NCBI GenBank assembly: GCA_949318235.1
Contig: OX439133.1
Span: 18,488,599-18,552,598 of the forward strand
Reading direction: 5' to 3'
DNA: 64,000 nucleotides
Origin: Ecdyonurus torrentis
Taxonomy: Eukaryota > Arthropoda > Insecta > Ephemeroptera > Heptageniidae
Both the position numbers and the translations under genes were made by a program. A model generated the notes under the pieces. That model was not told the origin of the DNA, searched no databases, and was given only the letters and a program-made list of their open reading frames with translations. Below are positions 11,895 through 22,633 of the stretch, piece by piece. Within the stretch, counting starts at the first letter, position 1. Each line of letters begins with the position of its first letter.

Positions 11895-12085
11895 AACAAA
11901 ACACAATAATCATGCTAACTCATTTTTAGACATTAGTACTATATATAATACATCATTACAACATGATGTATGCTATACTGCATAATAACTATGTTAAATA
12001 GTATAAATATGTTCTAATTGAGCATCATTATATATATAATGACATAAATGTAGCATAAATTACGTGATTCGTTCTTTCCGTGCAG
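11895..12085. repeat. Dispersed repeat V, copy 2
   Basis: Shares TGCATAATAACTATGTTAAA, GTTCTAATTGAGCATCATTA and ATAATGACATAAATGTAGCA with 7640-7825. It lies about 220 bp upstream of the exon at 12303. Confidence 0.6.
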
Positions 12086-12161
12086 ATTTGCCAAACTTTC
12101 ATGCGGTATTGTAAATTAAAGGTTATGCGGTTAGTCATCATAATCATTAACAAGTCATTTT

Positions 12162-12163
<2 letters not shown>

Positions 12164-12211
<48 letters not shown>
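12164..12211. repeat. (CT)n microsatellite
   Basis: About 48 bp of perfect CT, about 90 bp upstream of the acceptor at 12302. A pyrimidine tract of this size could influence recognition of that splice site (inference). Confidence 0.97.
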
Positions 12212-12213
<2 letters not shown>

Positions 12214-12302
12214 TAGCCGTCCCCCGCTATCCTAATTTTTCAGCATTCCAAAGATATTAATAGTAAGTTGATTAAGCCATTGCTTGTTCCGCAATGTTCC
12301 AG

Positions 12303-12467
12303 TGGTAACGCAGCTAAACAGCCGTGGAACGTGACTGGCGACTCAACAGAACGCAATGACAGAGCACGCAAGGCATATGAAGCCTTGCTCACCGTCACCG
12401 CTAGAATACCTAACAACCCAGAGTACGAGCAGTTTTCTAATGAAGTGAGACAAATTGCAAAAGACAG
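12303..12467 (+). CDS. Natriuretic-peptide-receptor-like protein, second exon in window
   Basis: Internal exon of 165 bp after the acceptor ...gcaatgttccag, ending at the donor AG|gtacgt. Its first T completes the AG carried over from the exon at 4367-4481 to give Ser, and the frame stays open throughout. The translation contains SGNAAKQPWNVTGD, then RARKAYEALLTVTARIPNNP, then EYEQFSNEVRQIAKDR. This is the segment after FFNIEL in NPR family members, with the 'KxAYxxLxTVT' and 'FSxEV' landmarks. NVTG is a potential N-glycosylation site, as expected for an ectodomain. The preceding intron is about 7.8 kb and filled with MITEs and microsatellites; a (CT)n tract lies about 90 bp upstream of the acceptor. 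An open frame running upstream from about 12268 is intronic, because the splice phase matches only at 12303. Confidence 0.88.
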
Positions 12468-12649
12468 GTACGTTAATTTTTATTTCATTTTCTTGATGAA
12501 AAAACAAGTGCTTTTAATAATGTCCACACGATTTTATGTTTTAATTTTTGTTTTTACCGGTGCAACCTTTAATCATAAAGACAGTAAAATCTAAACTTTA
12601 TAAATGATCAAACTTATGAACAATCATAAAAAATACATATTGTCTAAAA

Positions 12650-12785
12650 AAGCTGTTAACATAATAGTTAACGCAAGTTAACGTTAAAGGTAACGTTATA
12701 GTTGGGGACAAATTAGAGTTAACGTTATCGTTATAGTTTTATTTGAAATTAACATTAACGTTATGGAAAATTAAGGTAACGACTA
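12650..12785. repeat. Degenerate GTTAACG-type cryptic repeat
   Basis: Repeated near-palindromic words TAACGTTA, GTTAACG and TAACGTTAT, interrupted by unique bases. Probably an old hairpin element or an eroded simple repeat. Confidence 0.5.
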
Positions 12786-12866
12786 CAAGACTGAATTTTC
12801 CCCATTTATTAATACACACATTTTCTCGGTTTGAATTGATCGAATATTAAGGAAATTTTATTGGGT

Positions 12867-12870
<4 letters not shown>

Positions 12871-12940
<70 letters not shown>
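12871..12940. repeat. (TA)n microsatellite
   Basis: About 70 bp of perfect TA in the 1.1 kb intron between the exons at 12303 and 13609. Confidence 0.97.
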
Positions 12941-12945
<5 letters not shown>

Positions 12946-13290
12946 TGGTAATTCAAAGTTTAAGTTCTGTAACTATCATTGACCCTTATTAATATTTCTA
13001 TGTCAATATGGACTATCTGTACCTTCTAGCACTGCAGCTTGTGGACTAACTGCAATTTATAAATAAAGTAAATGCATGAAGAGCATGAACACAGATTAGT
13101 GCTGTCAGTTTTGATGGAAAGACGTTGCATTATTTACACTCGCATTAAAAGAAAATGAAAAACAAACTTATATTTACTTTATGGAATGTATGTACTAGGA
13201 TTTAACTGCTATACAGAAGTAACAGATTTAAGTGCATTTTTATAATTAATTTATTATAATAAAATATAATATTTCCTTGTTGACCCTAAT

Positions 13291-13410
13291 GGAGGTTATC
13301 GGTTTAAAAATATTCTTTAAAATTTTCTATGGCTTAAATCACGTAAAAGTATGTTTAGTATTTCTCATTTAAATTTCACCAAAATCGGAGGAGGAGTTTT
13401 CTCAAAAATT

Positions 13411-13448
<38 letters not shown>

Positions 13449-13532
13449 GTGTTTTTTTCCCTTAGCCGTAATGTTAATTAGGGTACCCTTAGCTTTTCCC
13501 GCGTCTCGCCGCGTGCTAAACCGATAAGCTCC
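13291..13532 (-). mobile_element. MITE with GGAG ends, second copy, internal poly(A)
   Basis: Left end GGAGGTTATCGGTTTAAAAA, right end GCTAAACCGATAAGCTCC, with 3 bp AAT on both sides. It is the reverse complement of 7178-7398. The 35 bp A run (13413-13447) corresponds to the poly(T) of that copy, so the homopolymer belongs to the element. The 3' end is about 75 bp from the acceptor at 13608. Confidence 0.75.
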
Positions 13533-13608
13533 AATTATGCAAAACAATGTAAAAATTATTCTGTTTTCCTTCTTGTAATTATAAATTTTACTTTTTAATT
13601 ATCCGCAG

Positions 13609-13775
13609 ATACAACTATTCTTACGGTGAAGAAGAACCAGTGAGCACCTTCGTCACGGCATTTCACGATGCAGTCTTGCTGTACGCACATGCACTCAATG
13701 AAACCATCGCTAACAACGGCTCTGAGAGAGACGGTGAAGCTATCACCAGGAAAATGTGGAACAGAACCTTCGGAG
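13609..13775 (+). CDS. Natriuretic-peptide-receptor-like protein, third exon in window
   Basis: Internal exon of 167 bp after the acceptor ...ttaattatccgcag, ending at GGA G|gtaagt. Its first A completes AG+A (Arg) from the previous exon. The translation reads YNYSYGEEEPVSTFVTAFHD, then AVLLYAHALNETIANNGSER, then DGEAITRKMWNRTFGG. The blocks 'FxxAFHDAVLLYAxALNET' and 'DGxxITRxMWNRTFxG' are highly diagnostic of natriuretic peptide receptor ectodomains. NYS, NET and NRT are candidate N-glycosylation sites. The frame would end soon after the donor if read through, so the donor is well supported. The following 570 bp intron contains a long (AATG)n microsatellite starting about 40 bp from the donor. 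Confidence 0.92.
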
Positions 13776-13817
13776 GTAAGTCTATTTTAGATATAACATT
13801 TTGTATTGAGAAAAGTA

Positions 13818-13970
13818 ATGAATGAATGAATGAATGAATGAATGAATGAATGAATGAATGAATGAATGAATGAATGAATGAATGAATGAATGAATGAATG
13901 AATGAATGAATGAATGAATGAATGAATGAATGAATGAATGAATGAATGAATGAATGAATATATGAATGAT
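13818..13970. repeat. (AATG)n microsatellite in intron 3
   Basis: About 150 bp of AATG/TGAA repeats starting about 40 bp after the donor at 13776. It is the complement class of the (ATTC)n block at 1891-2229. Confidence 0.98.
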
Positions 13971-14345
13971 CCTAATAAATAAATAAATAATCCTAATGTT
14001 GCATTCACATAATTAATTAATTATTACACCATTAAGTAACAAATTGTTAAATTATAAAATATGTTTTTAATTGGGAATAAATAGTTTGCTGCCCAAGATT
14101 ACAGCAAATATAAATGAATATGTGAATGTAATGTACAGCTCTGGCAAGAAGTTACCGAACGATTTGTACAGGCAGGCAACCCGCAACCACCCTATGTTAT
14201 CTTTATGAGAAAACGCAGCCGCCGCCGCTGCCACGTTCTTAAAATTTTGGTCAGAGCTGTACAACCTATGATACTGATGCTACAGAAAAGTTAAACAATT
14301 GGTAATTGTCTACCAGTGTATAATTCCTTATTTTGATTGTTACAG

Positions 14346-14437
14346 GTATTTCTGGTGACGTCACAATAGATGACAATGGTGACCGAGTTGCTGACTATTC
14401 ACTTCTTGACCTTGACCCAAATGGAAACAATTTTCAG
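14346..14437 (+). CDS. Natriuretic-peptide-receptor-like protein, fourth exon in window
   Basis: Internal exon of 92 bp between the acceptor ...ttgattgttacag and the donor CAG|gtaagt. G+GT gives Gly, then ISGDVTIDDNGDRVADYSLL and DLDPNGNNFQ. 'GxVxIDxNGDRxxDYSLxDxD' is the conserved strand region near the membrane-proximal end of NPR ectodomains. The exon ends in phase 0, so the next exon should start with a complete codon, usually continuing as a VV..NY-like block. No exon for the membrane segment, kinase-homology domain or cyclase domain was recognised further downstream. The window therefore shows only a partial gene, and a cyclase-type receptor cannot be told from a clearance-type (NPR-C-like) receptor. 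A TGACGTCA palindrome falls inside this exon (14356-14363), probably by coding coincidence. Confidence 0.9.
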
Positions 14438-15037
14438 GTAAGTTTTTAATTATTTTTTTCCCGATCATCGATTATAGAACTTTATTTATTGAATTCTGTA
14501 TATACTACACAAAACTATTATTAAGCCAGTTTCGATATTTTAAGAACGCCTGATTATGACGTCACTATTGTGACGATCAAAAGACTGGCGGTCACGTTGT
14601 ATATCAAATATAACGACAGAAGAAGACTGGTGGATGGTGAATGAGATGATAGTGAATTATACACGTTGATTATATTGAACACTTTTAATAAAGGTATTAT
14701 AAATACAATAGCGTGTACAGGCTCTTGTCTTGGCCGAAGCCAAGTCAAGACTCTCTTGTGCGCCCCGTGTACCGCACGACACACACTCACCGAATAATGC
14801 ATCGTATACATTTCTACATAATGTAACAACATAAGCAAATATTTGATATGATATTTATTAAGGGTTGTTACACCATCTGTTTACGACTGTTTATATGTAT
14901 GGTTGATCATTGTTATTTCTTCTTTACACCTGATAAAAATAAACGTTACTTAAAAAAAGTACGCTCGAGAGCGACTCATTTTTTTTATCAGCTTTCAATA
15001 CAAGATCAACCATTGAATGTTTTTTTTTTTTTTTGAG
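14438..15037. other. Intron after exon 4, partly unexplained
   Basis: Contains TGACGTCA (14557-14564). A less AT-rich stretch (about 14565-14830) includes AATAAAGG (14688) and AGGCTCTTGTCTTGGCC. This could be a degraded LTR or other element, but TG/CA ends with matching target duplications were not found. Confidence 0.35.
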
Positions 15038-15236
15038 CAGCCAATTATTGTCAAAGAGCCTTACTTCACTTAGCAGAACATACTGATGTTTTATCAATAG
15101 AAAAAACATCTGAATTGAACTTAACGCAATATTAACAACAGAGAAACAATTGGACAAGCAGCAGTTAAATTTTTAAAAATACTTGATAACGTTTATGGCT
15201 TTATTTATACAATGATGTTTTGGTTGATATTTATTA
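15038..15236. repeat. Recurrent block R, copy 1
   Basis: Starts near GCAGCCAATTATTGTCAAAG and continues with AGAGCCTTACTTCACTTAGC, CTGATGTTTTATCAATAG and ACGCAATATT. Better copies with a longer left part lie at 28585-28935, 48048-48540, 58550-58945 and 61895-62275, and a partial one at 33118-33330. Confidence 0.6.
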
Positions 15237-15237
15237 A

Positions 15238-15568
15238 GGCGGGAAATCAGCTACTGCGGGATTTGACTAAAAAATTGTAAAGACAGAAAAATCTGAAATT
15301 TTGCACAGTGATACATTAGGATGAGGTATCTTCAAAAATGTAAAATTTTGTGGGGGTCACCATGCTAGATTTTTAATTATGATTTTTTGAAGTTTTAGTC
15401 CCATAAGAGCCCATGTTAATTTCAATAAGTAAGTTCTCTCTTATCTGATTGTCACGGGCTCTGAAAATTTTATCATAGGTAGCTGTTACTGTTAACTTTC
15501 AAATGACATCATAAATTTGGGAAGTTTTCTTATTAGATTTTGAGATACAAGCCATCTATATACAACCC
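15238..15568 (+). mobile_element. TTAA-flanked MITE, family Q, intact reference copy
   Basis: TTAA (15234-15237), then GGCGGGAAATCAGCTACTGC, ending ...CATCTATATACAACCC and TTAA (15569-15572). 331 bp without coding capacity. Diverged versions of its middle ('CATAAGAGCCCATGTTAATT', 'ATCATAGGTAGCTGTTACTG') occur in nearly every P-type array unit, so Q insertion predates array amplification. Confidence 0.75.
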
Positions 15569-16750
15569 TTAAAATTGTATTACTAATATAATCTTTCTAT
15601 TTGCTGTTTAATTTCACTTTCACTCAAATTTAAGTTTTATTTACAACTATAAATTTTACGGATAGTGTATAATTAAAAATCTAAAATAGTTTCCAGTGAA
15701 CACCTTAAAAAGATTTTGCTGTTATCAATAACCCTAGAATGATTAGATTATAAATATAAAAATTTAATATTGAATAAAAAACTAAAAAAAAAAAAAATAA
15801 TAATAATAATTAAAACAGTAAGTTTCACACATTACTATCTTATAATATGATATTTAAATGTAAATAAAAAAGTTTTCTTAAATAATTAAAAAAATTTGTC
15901 AAGAAATTAAATACTTAGTAATTTACTAAAGATTAAACAAAAAATTAACATTTTTCAATGTTACATTACATATACATAAGCGTAAGAATTTTTCCTAAAG
16001 GAAAAATATTAGACATCAGCCTACATTTTAAATTACGTTTTTTTAAGTTTTCTCATAAGAACCCATGTTAATTTCAATAATTACTTTCTCTCTTATCTTC
16101 TGGTCAAAAGTTCTGAAAATTATATAATAGGTAGCTGTTACAATTAACTTTCAAATGTCATCATAAAAATTTGCATTTTTCTTTTTATATTTTGAGATAG
16201 AAGCCATAAATTCATACAACTCTTTAAAATAAAAAAAAGTCATTCATAATAAAGTATTATGGTTTAAATATAGAAATAAGTTGTTGCTAATTCTACTTAT
16301 GTAATTCAATTTTGCAGTTTCTTGTATACTTTTCTATTAAAGGCATAGAACAAGTTAAACAAAAAACTTGTGTAACACCTGTAATACTTGTGTAGGATGT
16401 CTGAAAATCAACGTTGATTTGGCCTGAGTCATTGATTTCTAGAAATATATTTTTTATTCACAAAATAGCAGATGCGGTTTAATGACGTCACAGCTCGCTG
16501 GAATACTAGCGCGAGAAAACAAGCCATCATCGAGAGACATCATAAAGCCGCACCTGGTATTTCGTGAATGTAAAATAAATTAGAATTCAATGATTTTGGC
16601 CAAAACTTACTGACAGTTGATTTTTAGGTATGTTACGATATGTTTTAAGGCGGTAGGGGAGCGTAGATGGCAGCACATTGAAATTTTCATAATAAAAAGT
16701 AACCCATACTATATGGATAACACTTGCTTTCTGTTTTTTTTCTTTCTTAA

Positions 16751-18049
16751 AGACGTAGAACACCCTCAGGACCAAAATATGATAAATAAGCACATAAATT
16801 GTACATACCAGGCTCATATAGTGGTAATACCGTTGATTGCACCCTTCTGGTTGATTTTCCAAGTATTTTAGGTTAAAAATTGTAACGGTTCTCTTTGCGG
16901 GTTCGTTTCGTCACACGATACTCCGCTTTTCTAGCAGTTTCAAGTATAGATAAACTCTTTTTTTCTATTGGCTGACAATAAAATTGCGCGAAAGATGTTT
17001 GAAACGTTTATAACACATTTTCCTTTTCAACACTGGATTATATTATTCTTGATCTCTGTGGTTGTAATTATGATACACATACTTCACAATGATACATAAT
17101 ATTATTACAATTACTATATTATACTGTTATGATGCGCAACGTCTCTAAATGAGTGTCAATGAACCCCCCGGTCCCCGCAATGCACTAAACTGCAAACACG
17201 CGTACAGATCGGGCACGGGCAGGCGGCAGGCGGCAGGCTACAAGGAAGTAGCGATCACCACAGCATAGGGGAGGGGGTGGGAGCTCTAGTGAGCTACTAA
17301 AAACAAAGAGCAGCACGGACGATATACCGCGTGCCTTTGCCTCTCAAAGGAGAGCAGCTCTAGAGCTCCAACCCCCTCCCCTATGCTGTGGTGATCGCTA
17401 CTTCCTTGTAGCCTGCCGCCTGCCCGTGCCCGATCTGTACGCGTGTTTGCAGTTTAGTGCATTGCGGGGACCGGGGGGTTCATTGACACTCATTTATAGA
17501 GACGTTGCGCATCATAACAGAGTATAATATAGTAATTGTAATAATATTATGTATCATTGTGAAGTATGTGTATTATAATTACAACCACAGCCCAGTAAAC
17601 CACAGTTTTTCACAAGTAGTTTGCAAGTACTTTTTCGATGTAAGAGTGTCACTCCCAGCTCATGTGACGTCACTGGTACTGACATTCTTGCATCGGAAAA
17701 GTACTTGCAATGTACATTTGAAAAAACTGTGGTTTACTGGGAGAGATCAAGAATAATATAATCATAGTGTTGAAAAGGAAAATGTGTTATAAACGTTTCA
17801 AACATCTTTCGCGCAATTTTATTGTCAGCCAATAGAAAAAAAGAGTTTATCTATACTTGAAACTGCTAGAAAAGCGGAGTATCGTGTGACGAAACGAACC
17901 CGCAAAGAGAACCGTTACAATTTTCAACCTAAAATACTTGGAAAATCAACCAGAAGGGTGCAATCAACGGTATTACCACTATATGAGCCTTGTATGTACA
18001 ATTTATGTGCTTATTTATCATATTTTGGTCCTGAGGGTGTTCTACGCCT
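16751..18049. mobile_element. 1.3 kb foldback element, TTAA target duplication
   Basis: Nearly perfect inverted repeats of more than 500 bp meet around a short loop near 17300-17340. Ends: TTAA (16747-16750), AGACGTAGAACACCCTCAGG ... CCTGAGGGTGTTCTACGCCT, TTAA (18050-18053). The inner arms are GC-rich (for example CCCCCGGTCCCCGCAATGCA). Removing the element and one TTAA restores a continuous P-element end (CTTTCTTAACTTGCTCAACG). The right arm carries a further nested element. There is no transposase; it must be mobilised in trans, if at all. Confidence 0.9.
17591..17741. mobile_element. 151 bp hairpin MITE nested in foldback arm
   Basis: TIR CCCAGTAAACCACAGTTTTT, perfect 20 bp. The opposite foldback arm (17051-17064) preserves the empty site: ACCACAGAGATC versus ACCACAG[element]AGAGATC, giving a 2 bp AG duplication. 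Internally it is also nearly self-complementary and includes TGACGTCA (17665-17672). Confidence 0.9.
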
Positions 18050-18435
18050 TTAACTTGCTCAACGTTTTTAATTTTTACATTCATCATCAAAAATCGTCAT
18101 CAATATTTTTAAACTGTCACGATTATATGTGGTTCAAGAAGAACAATAATGTACTTACAATTTATAAATTATTTAAAAAATATAATATAGTCGAAAAAAA
18201 TATTATAAATTTCAATTAATAATAAGACTTTCGTGGAATTAAGGTTAATTAAATACTTAAAAAATATATGTATTTGTATTAAGTACGTACAAATTTAACT
18301 TGTAAATTTTGTTTGATTTTTGGTGAAATAATTTTAAAAAATAAATATAAAAAAAATCATAATACTGCAGAGGATGACATAAAAGCCTTAAAAAAACGTT
18401 AAATCTTCAGAACTATAGCCATCACAGTAGCTCTA

Positions 18436-18621
18436 CAGTAGATTATCTGCTATACTGAGAATGTCAGATCAAATGTGCGCCATAATTGCGACTGGGTGAA
18501 GACTGCAGAACTAGAAGCCGTCATTTGAAGTAACGTTACATGTCTAGTTCTGCAGTCTTCACCCAGTCGCAATTGTAGCGCGCATTGATCTGACATTCTC
18601 AGTATAGGAGATAACATACTG
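18436..18621. mobile_element. 186 bp hairpin MITE, TA target (mariner-like), copy 1
   Basis: TA, CAGTAGATTATCTGCTATAC ... ending TAACATACTG, TA. The arms contain GAATGTCAGATC, GACTGGGTGAAG and CTAGTTCTGCAGTCTTCACC. Same family and size as 48833-49017. Confidence 0.85.
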
Positions 18622-18681
18622 TATAATATACTGTGAATAGCAATAGAACAGGTTCATATATGATTTTTACTATAATATTAA

Positions 18682-18805
18682 GGAGGTAGGGGAGCGTAGA
18701 TGGCAGCTTAGTAAAATTATCATAAGAAAATGTCAGCCATAGTGGATAACAGCTGATGTTTACAAATCTAAAATACCGTGCTGCCATCTACGCTGCCCTA
18801 CCACC
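18682..18805. mobile_element. Short hairpin element G (GTAGGGGAGCGTAGATGG)
   Basis: AGGAGGTAGGGGAGCGTAGA with TGGCAGC at the left is complemented by GCTGCCATCTACGCTGCCCT with ACCACCT at the right. Flanked by TTA/TA. The same hairpin makes up the right-hand part of most P elements (for example 40530-40640). Confidence 0.7.
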
Positions 18806-18832
18806 TTATCTAACTGCAACTTAAAGGTTAAA

Positions 18833-19125
18833 GGTGTATGCATTCATGTTAAAGTCGACGCCATGTTGGATCACGTAACAATAAGAGCCGCATAGGAAAA
18901 TAACTCATTTTTGGCAGTTTAAAAATACTAAGGTATATTTTTTTAGAGCATAGATGCTGTTAATAAGTTGAATTAGTATCTAAAGTATGTTAGAAAAATT
19001 ATTTAAAAAAAAACTACTTTCCCAAAGAATATAGCTAAAAATTGGTTTTTCCAATGCCGAGTAATGTGATTCATTACTACAATATGGCGCCCAAGCGTAT
19101 TTAATATGACGTCATGCTCATATAT
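18833..19125 (+). mobile_element. A-family element, copy
   Basis: Starts GGTGTATGCATTCATGTTAA with AGTCGACGCCATGTTGGATC. It ends near TATGGCGCCCAAGCGTATTT with ATATGACGTCATGC. Terminal halves are imperfect inverted repeats; non-coding. Confidence 0.65.
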
Positions 19126-20231
19126 AAAGTATAACAGCCAACAGTATATAAATTATATAAAAATAAGGAAGACCCCATTTATTATTTCTATGTTTAATTT
19201 TATTGCATACTCTAAGAGAGGACATTTTCTTGAAGCAAAAGTTGAGAATTTTTAAGTTCATTGAGTATTTTGAATACAATTTTTAATTCACGAAATGACG
19301 TCACAGAAGTTAAATTATCCCAAGCTAACATAGGTTAATATATAATACTTTATGATATCATTGTTCTTTTGCATCCATGCTATTCAAATCTATTAATTTT
19401 ACTTCCGAGTTCAGTAATTTCCATCTGAAACATAATATACAAAGTAGGAAAATATATTCATTGATTACTCTTTAGCGTATACCATAGTTATAGAAATGTT
19501 AATTTATATAAAAATAAAATAAAACATAATAAAACATAAAAATATTACAAAATTAAAAATAATATTAAATTTTACACAATAATAATTTATTTAATATTTT
19601 TAAATACAACAAATATTATAATTATTAAAATTCTTAAAAATGTACGGCAAAAAATGAGATACTTGGGTAACTAAAAAGAATGAAACAGTAGAAAAAACTC
19701 TCATATTTTGCACTGAAACATTAGGGTAAAGACTTTGAGAAAATGTAAAAAAATTAGCCACCTGCAGCTTACACCATGTTAAATTCAATAATAATAATTA
19801 TTTTTTTCTCTTTTCTGATGGTCACGGATACTGAAAATTTTATCATAGAGGTATTTATAATTTTTAAAGCCCGCGTAGGCATCTTATTTTATTATTAGTT
19901 TATTAAGAGTACATTTAATTAGTAATTATTAATTTAATTAGAATCAATTAGATTCGACTCTCAGCCAATCACAGCCACTTTTAATTTTATATTAATTTAA
20001 TAAAAACTAAACTAAGACGGCTGCGTGGACCTTTACTATTAACTTTCAAATTACATGATAAAATGTCGAAGTTTTCTGTTTAGATTTTGAGATACAAGAA
20101 ATATATATAAAACTCTTAAACATAAATATTTCGTTTATAATTAAGTATTATGGTTCATAAATAGAAATAAGTTATTGCTAATTCTTCTAATTTAATTCAG
20201 TATAGTTGTTTTATGTATACTACCCTATTAA

Positions 20232-20921
20232 AGGCATAGAACCATTTAAACAAATAACTTGTGTAACACCTGTATTACTTGTGTAAGATTCCTGAAAAAT
20301 CAACGTTGATTTGGGCTGAGTCACTGATTTCTAATATATTTTCTATACACGAAATAGCAGATGCGGTTTTATGACGTCACAGCTTGCTGCAATACTGGCG
20401 CGCGAAAACAAGTGAGCTGTGACATCATAAAGCCGCACCTGCCATTACGTGAATGGAAAATAAATTGAAATTCAAAGATTTTGACCTAAAACTTACTGAC
20501 TGTTGATTTTCAGTTACGTTAGGATATTTTTCTAGGCGGTAAGGGTGCGTAGATGGCAGCACAGGGAAATGTTCGTACTTCGAACTAAGTTCTAAAGAAA
20601 GAAAAATCTGACATTTTGCACAGTTACACTTTAAGGATTAATATCTTGAAAAATGTAAAACAAAATTTAGAGATCACCATGCTAAAATTTAAAATTTGAT
20701 ATTTTGACATTTAAGTCCCATAAGAGCCCATGTTAATTTCATTAATTTACTCTTATCTGATGGTCTTGAGTTATAAAAATTAATTTTACCATAGGTAGCC
20801 GTTAATATTAACTTATAAATATTATCATGAAGTTTAGATTTTTTTTTATCGAGATGCAAGCCATCTAAATACAACTCTTAATCTTTCGTCCCTTTTTTTT
20901 TTTTCAACTTGCTTAACGCCT
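20232..20921 (+). mobile_element. P element copy 2, complete
   Basis: TTAA (20228-20231), AGGCATAGAACCATTTAAAC ... CAACTTGCTTAACGCCT, TTAA (20922-20925). The central palindrome spans about 20290-20520. A Q-like segment (about 20580-20880) is embedded near the right end. Both termini carry related repeats (AGGCATAGAACaAGTT / AGGCGTTAAGCAAGTT). Confidence 0.75.
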
Positions 20922-21358
20922 TTAATTATTAATTTTCATATTTAAAAACATTTTCAAACTCAGTTGAAAGAAGTTAAGTGAATAAATAACATTAATATTG
21001 TGCTACAACTTGGCGAATGTTAATTATAAATATAAAAATTAAATATAAAATAATATTATAAAAAATTGCTGTATAAAAAAACAATTTAATACTAAACTTA
21101 ATTTGTAAGAATATTTTATTTAATTATTTACAAACAAAAATTAAAATTTTTAAAAATAAATTCTTATAATTACAGACTTAAACTTTTGTTTGAAATTTGT
21201 TGAAATAATTTTAAACAATACATAAAACAATTCCAATATTCCACAGTACGATATAAAAGCGTTACAATGAACATCGTGACATCTTGAGAACAAAGCAATA
21301 GAACAGTTTCATGTAAGATTTTAACTGTACTATTAAATAACTGCAACTTTAAGTATAA

Positions 21359-21758
21359 GGGTGTATGTATTCATTCATGGTAAAGTCAACACCATGTTGG
21401 ATCAGTTATTAACATGGGCTGCATAGAAAAATTATTTATTTTGGTAGTTTAAAATTACTTATTTATTTATTTATTTATTTGTCAACCAAAAACAGGCTTG
21501 CGCCCAATACATTGGCGGTACACTCAGTACAAATAATCAATGGATTACAAAGTAAAAATAACTAAGCAATATTTTTGATAGTATTGATGTTGTTAATAGG
21601 TTGAATTAGTATTGCAAGTATACGAGAAAAATAATGTAAAATAAAAAATTTCCCAAATAAAATAGAAAAAAAAAGAGGTTTTTCCTATGCCAAGTAATGT
21701 GACTTATACCTCCAGTATGGCGCCCAAACGTATTAAATATGACGTCATGCGCATATAT
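21359..21758 (+). mobile_element. A-family element with an inserted (TTTA)n tail
   Basis: AGGGTGTATGTATTCATTCA ... GGCGCCCAAACGTATTAAAT with ATGACGTCATGCGC. A segment at about 21460-21560, beginning with (TTTA)n and continuing AACAGGCTTGCGCCCAATAC, is absent from other A copies. It is probably a retroelement 3' end inserted in reverse. Confidence 0.6.
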
Positions 21759-22301
21759 AAAGTATAACAACCACTATACATTAACGGAAAATGAGCAAGA
21801 CCCAATTTTTTTTCGTGGGTTAATTATATTGCATAATACTTTAAGAGAGAGGACATTTTCTTGAATTAAAAGTTTATAATTTCTAATTTTTAAGTTCATT
21901 AAGTATTTTTAATACAATTTTTAATTCTCGTAATGACGTCACGGGCGTCAACTTGTCCTAAGCAAATGTGTAAATCTTTTATATACTAAATATTATCTTA
22001 TTTCATTTAACTCAACCATTTTTAACATCTAATAATGTTACTGGAACTACAATATTTTCTACCTCAGGTCTCAGGTCTACCTTCTATCTGCTACTATCCA
22101 CCAGCTGACCAACCTTTTCTGAACATTATTTATTTAAAACCCATTGTACTATGAATGTAAAGATTATTTATATAAAAATTAAATAATAAAAAATAAAAAG
22201 AATTAGAACATTAATTATAATATTAAATTTTACACAATAATAATTAAGTAAGAATTTTTTAAATAAACTAAAAATTGTATTATTTGTTTAAAATGCTTTA
22301 A

Positions 22302-22633
22302 GGCAGTAGGGGACCGACCTTATATCTTAAAAACTAGCTCGTGTTTTGGGTCTAAATTTGGTATCATTGTGTAGCTAAGGGTCACACCTAGCCGTGATAA
22401 AAATTTCAAGATGTGTCACCGTACAAAAAAAAAAGAAAAAAATTAGTGAAATTAACATTATGCCTTATGGCCTTAAAATTTCAAAAAATCATATAACATT
22501 AATTTGCACGGTGACCCCCCAAAAATTTTATATATTTGAAATTGTCTTAAGCAGAAGTATCATTGTGCAAAATTTCAGATTTTTTTGCCGATAAAAGTTT
22601 GAGTCTAATGGCCGACGTCGGTGCCCTACTCCC
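22302..22633. mobile_element. TTAA-flanked MITE, family S
   Basis: TTAA, GGCAGTAGGGGACCGACCTT ... GTCGGTGCCCTACTCCC, TTAA (22634-22637). TIR of about 16 bp (GGCAGTAGGGGACCGAC versus GGGAGTAGGGCACCGAC). Part of the interior resembles reverse Q. Confidence 0.75.

Larger units (their letters stand above)
16341..18067 (+). mobile_element. P element copy 1, split by a foldback
   Basis: TTAA, then AGGCATAGAACAAGTTAAAC. The central palindrome follows (AGCAGATGCGG..TGACGTCACAGCTCGC / GCCGCACCTG), then GTAGGGGAGCGTAGATGGCA, and the far end ACTTGCTCAACG..TTTTTAA at 18061-18071. It is interrupted by the TTAA-flanked foldback at 16751-18049. Confidence 0.65.

Noticed and set aside
12268..12302. Extension of the second exon upstream to an ATG at 12268
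   Set aside because: The splice phase from the previous exon fits only an acceptor at 12302, and the extra residues do not resemble the receptor family.
14565..14830. Possible solo LTR in the intron after exon 4
   Set aside because: AATAAA and a less AT-rich composition are suggestive, but no TG...CA ends with matching 4-6 bp duplications and no second copy were found.
16587..18219. Paired 80-93 codon frames (MENQPEGCNQ...) on opposite strands
   Set aside because: They are mirror images created by the foldback arms; no domain and no transcript signals.
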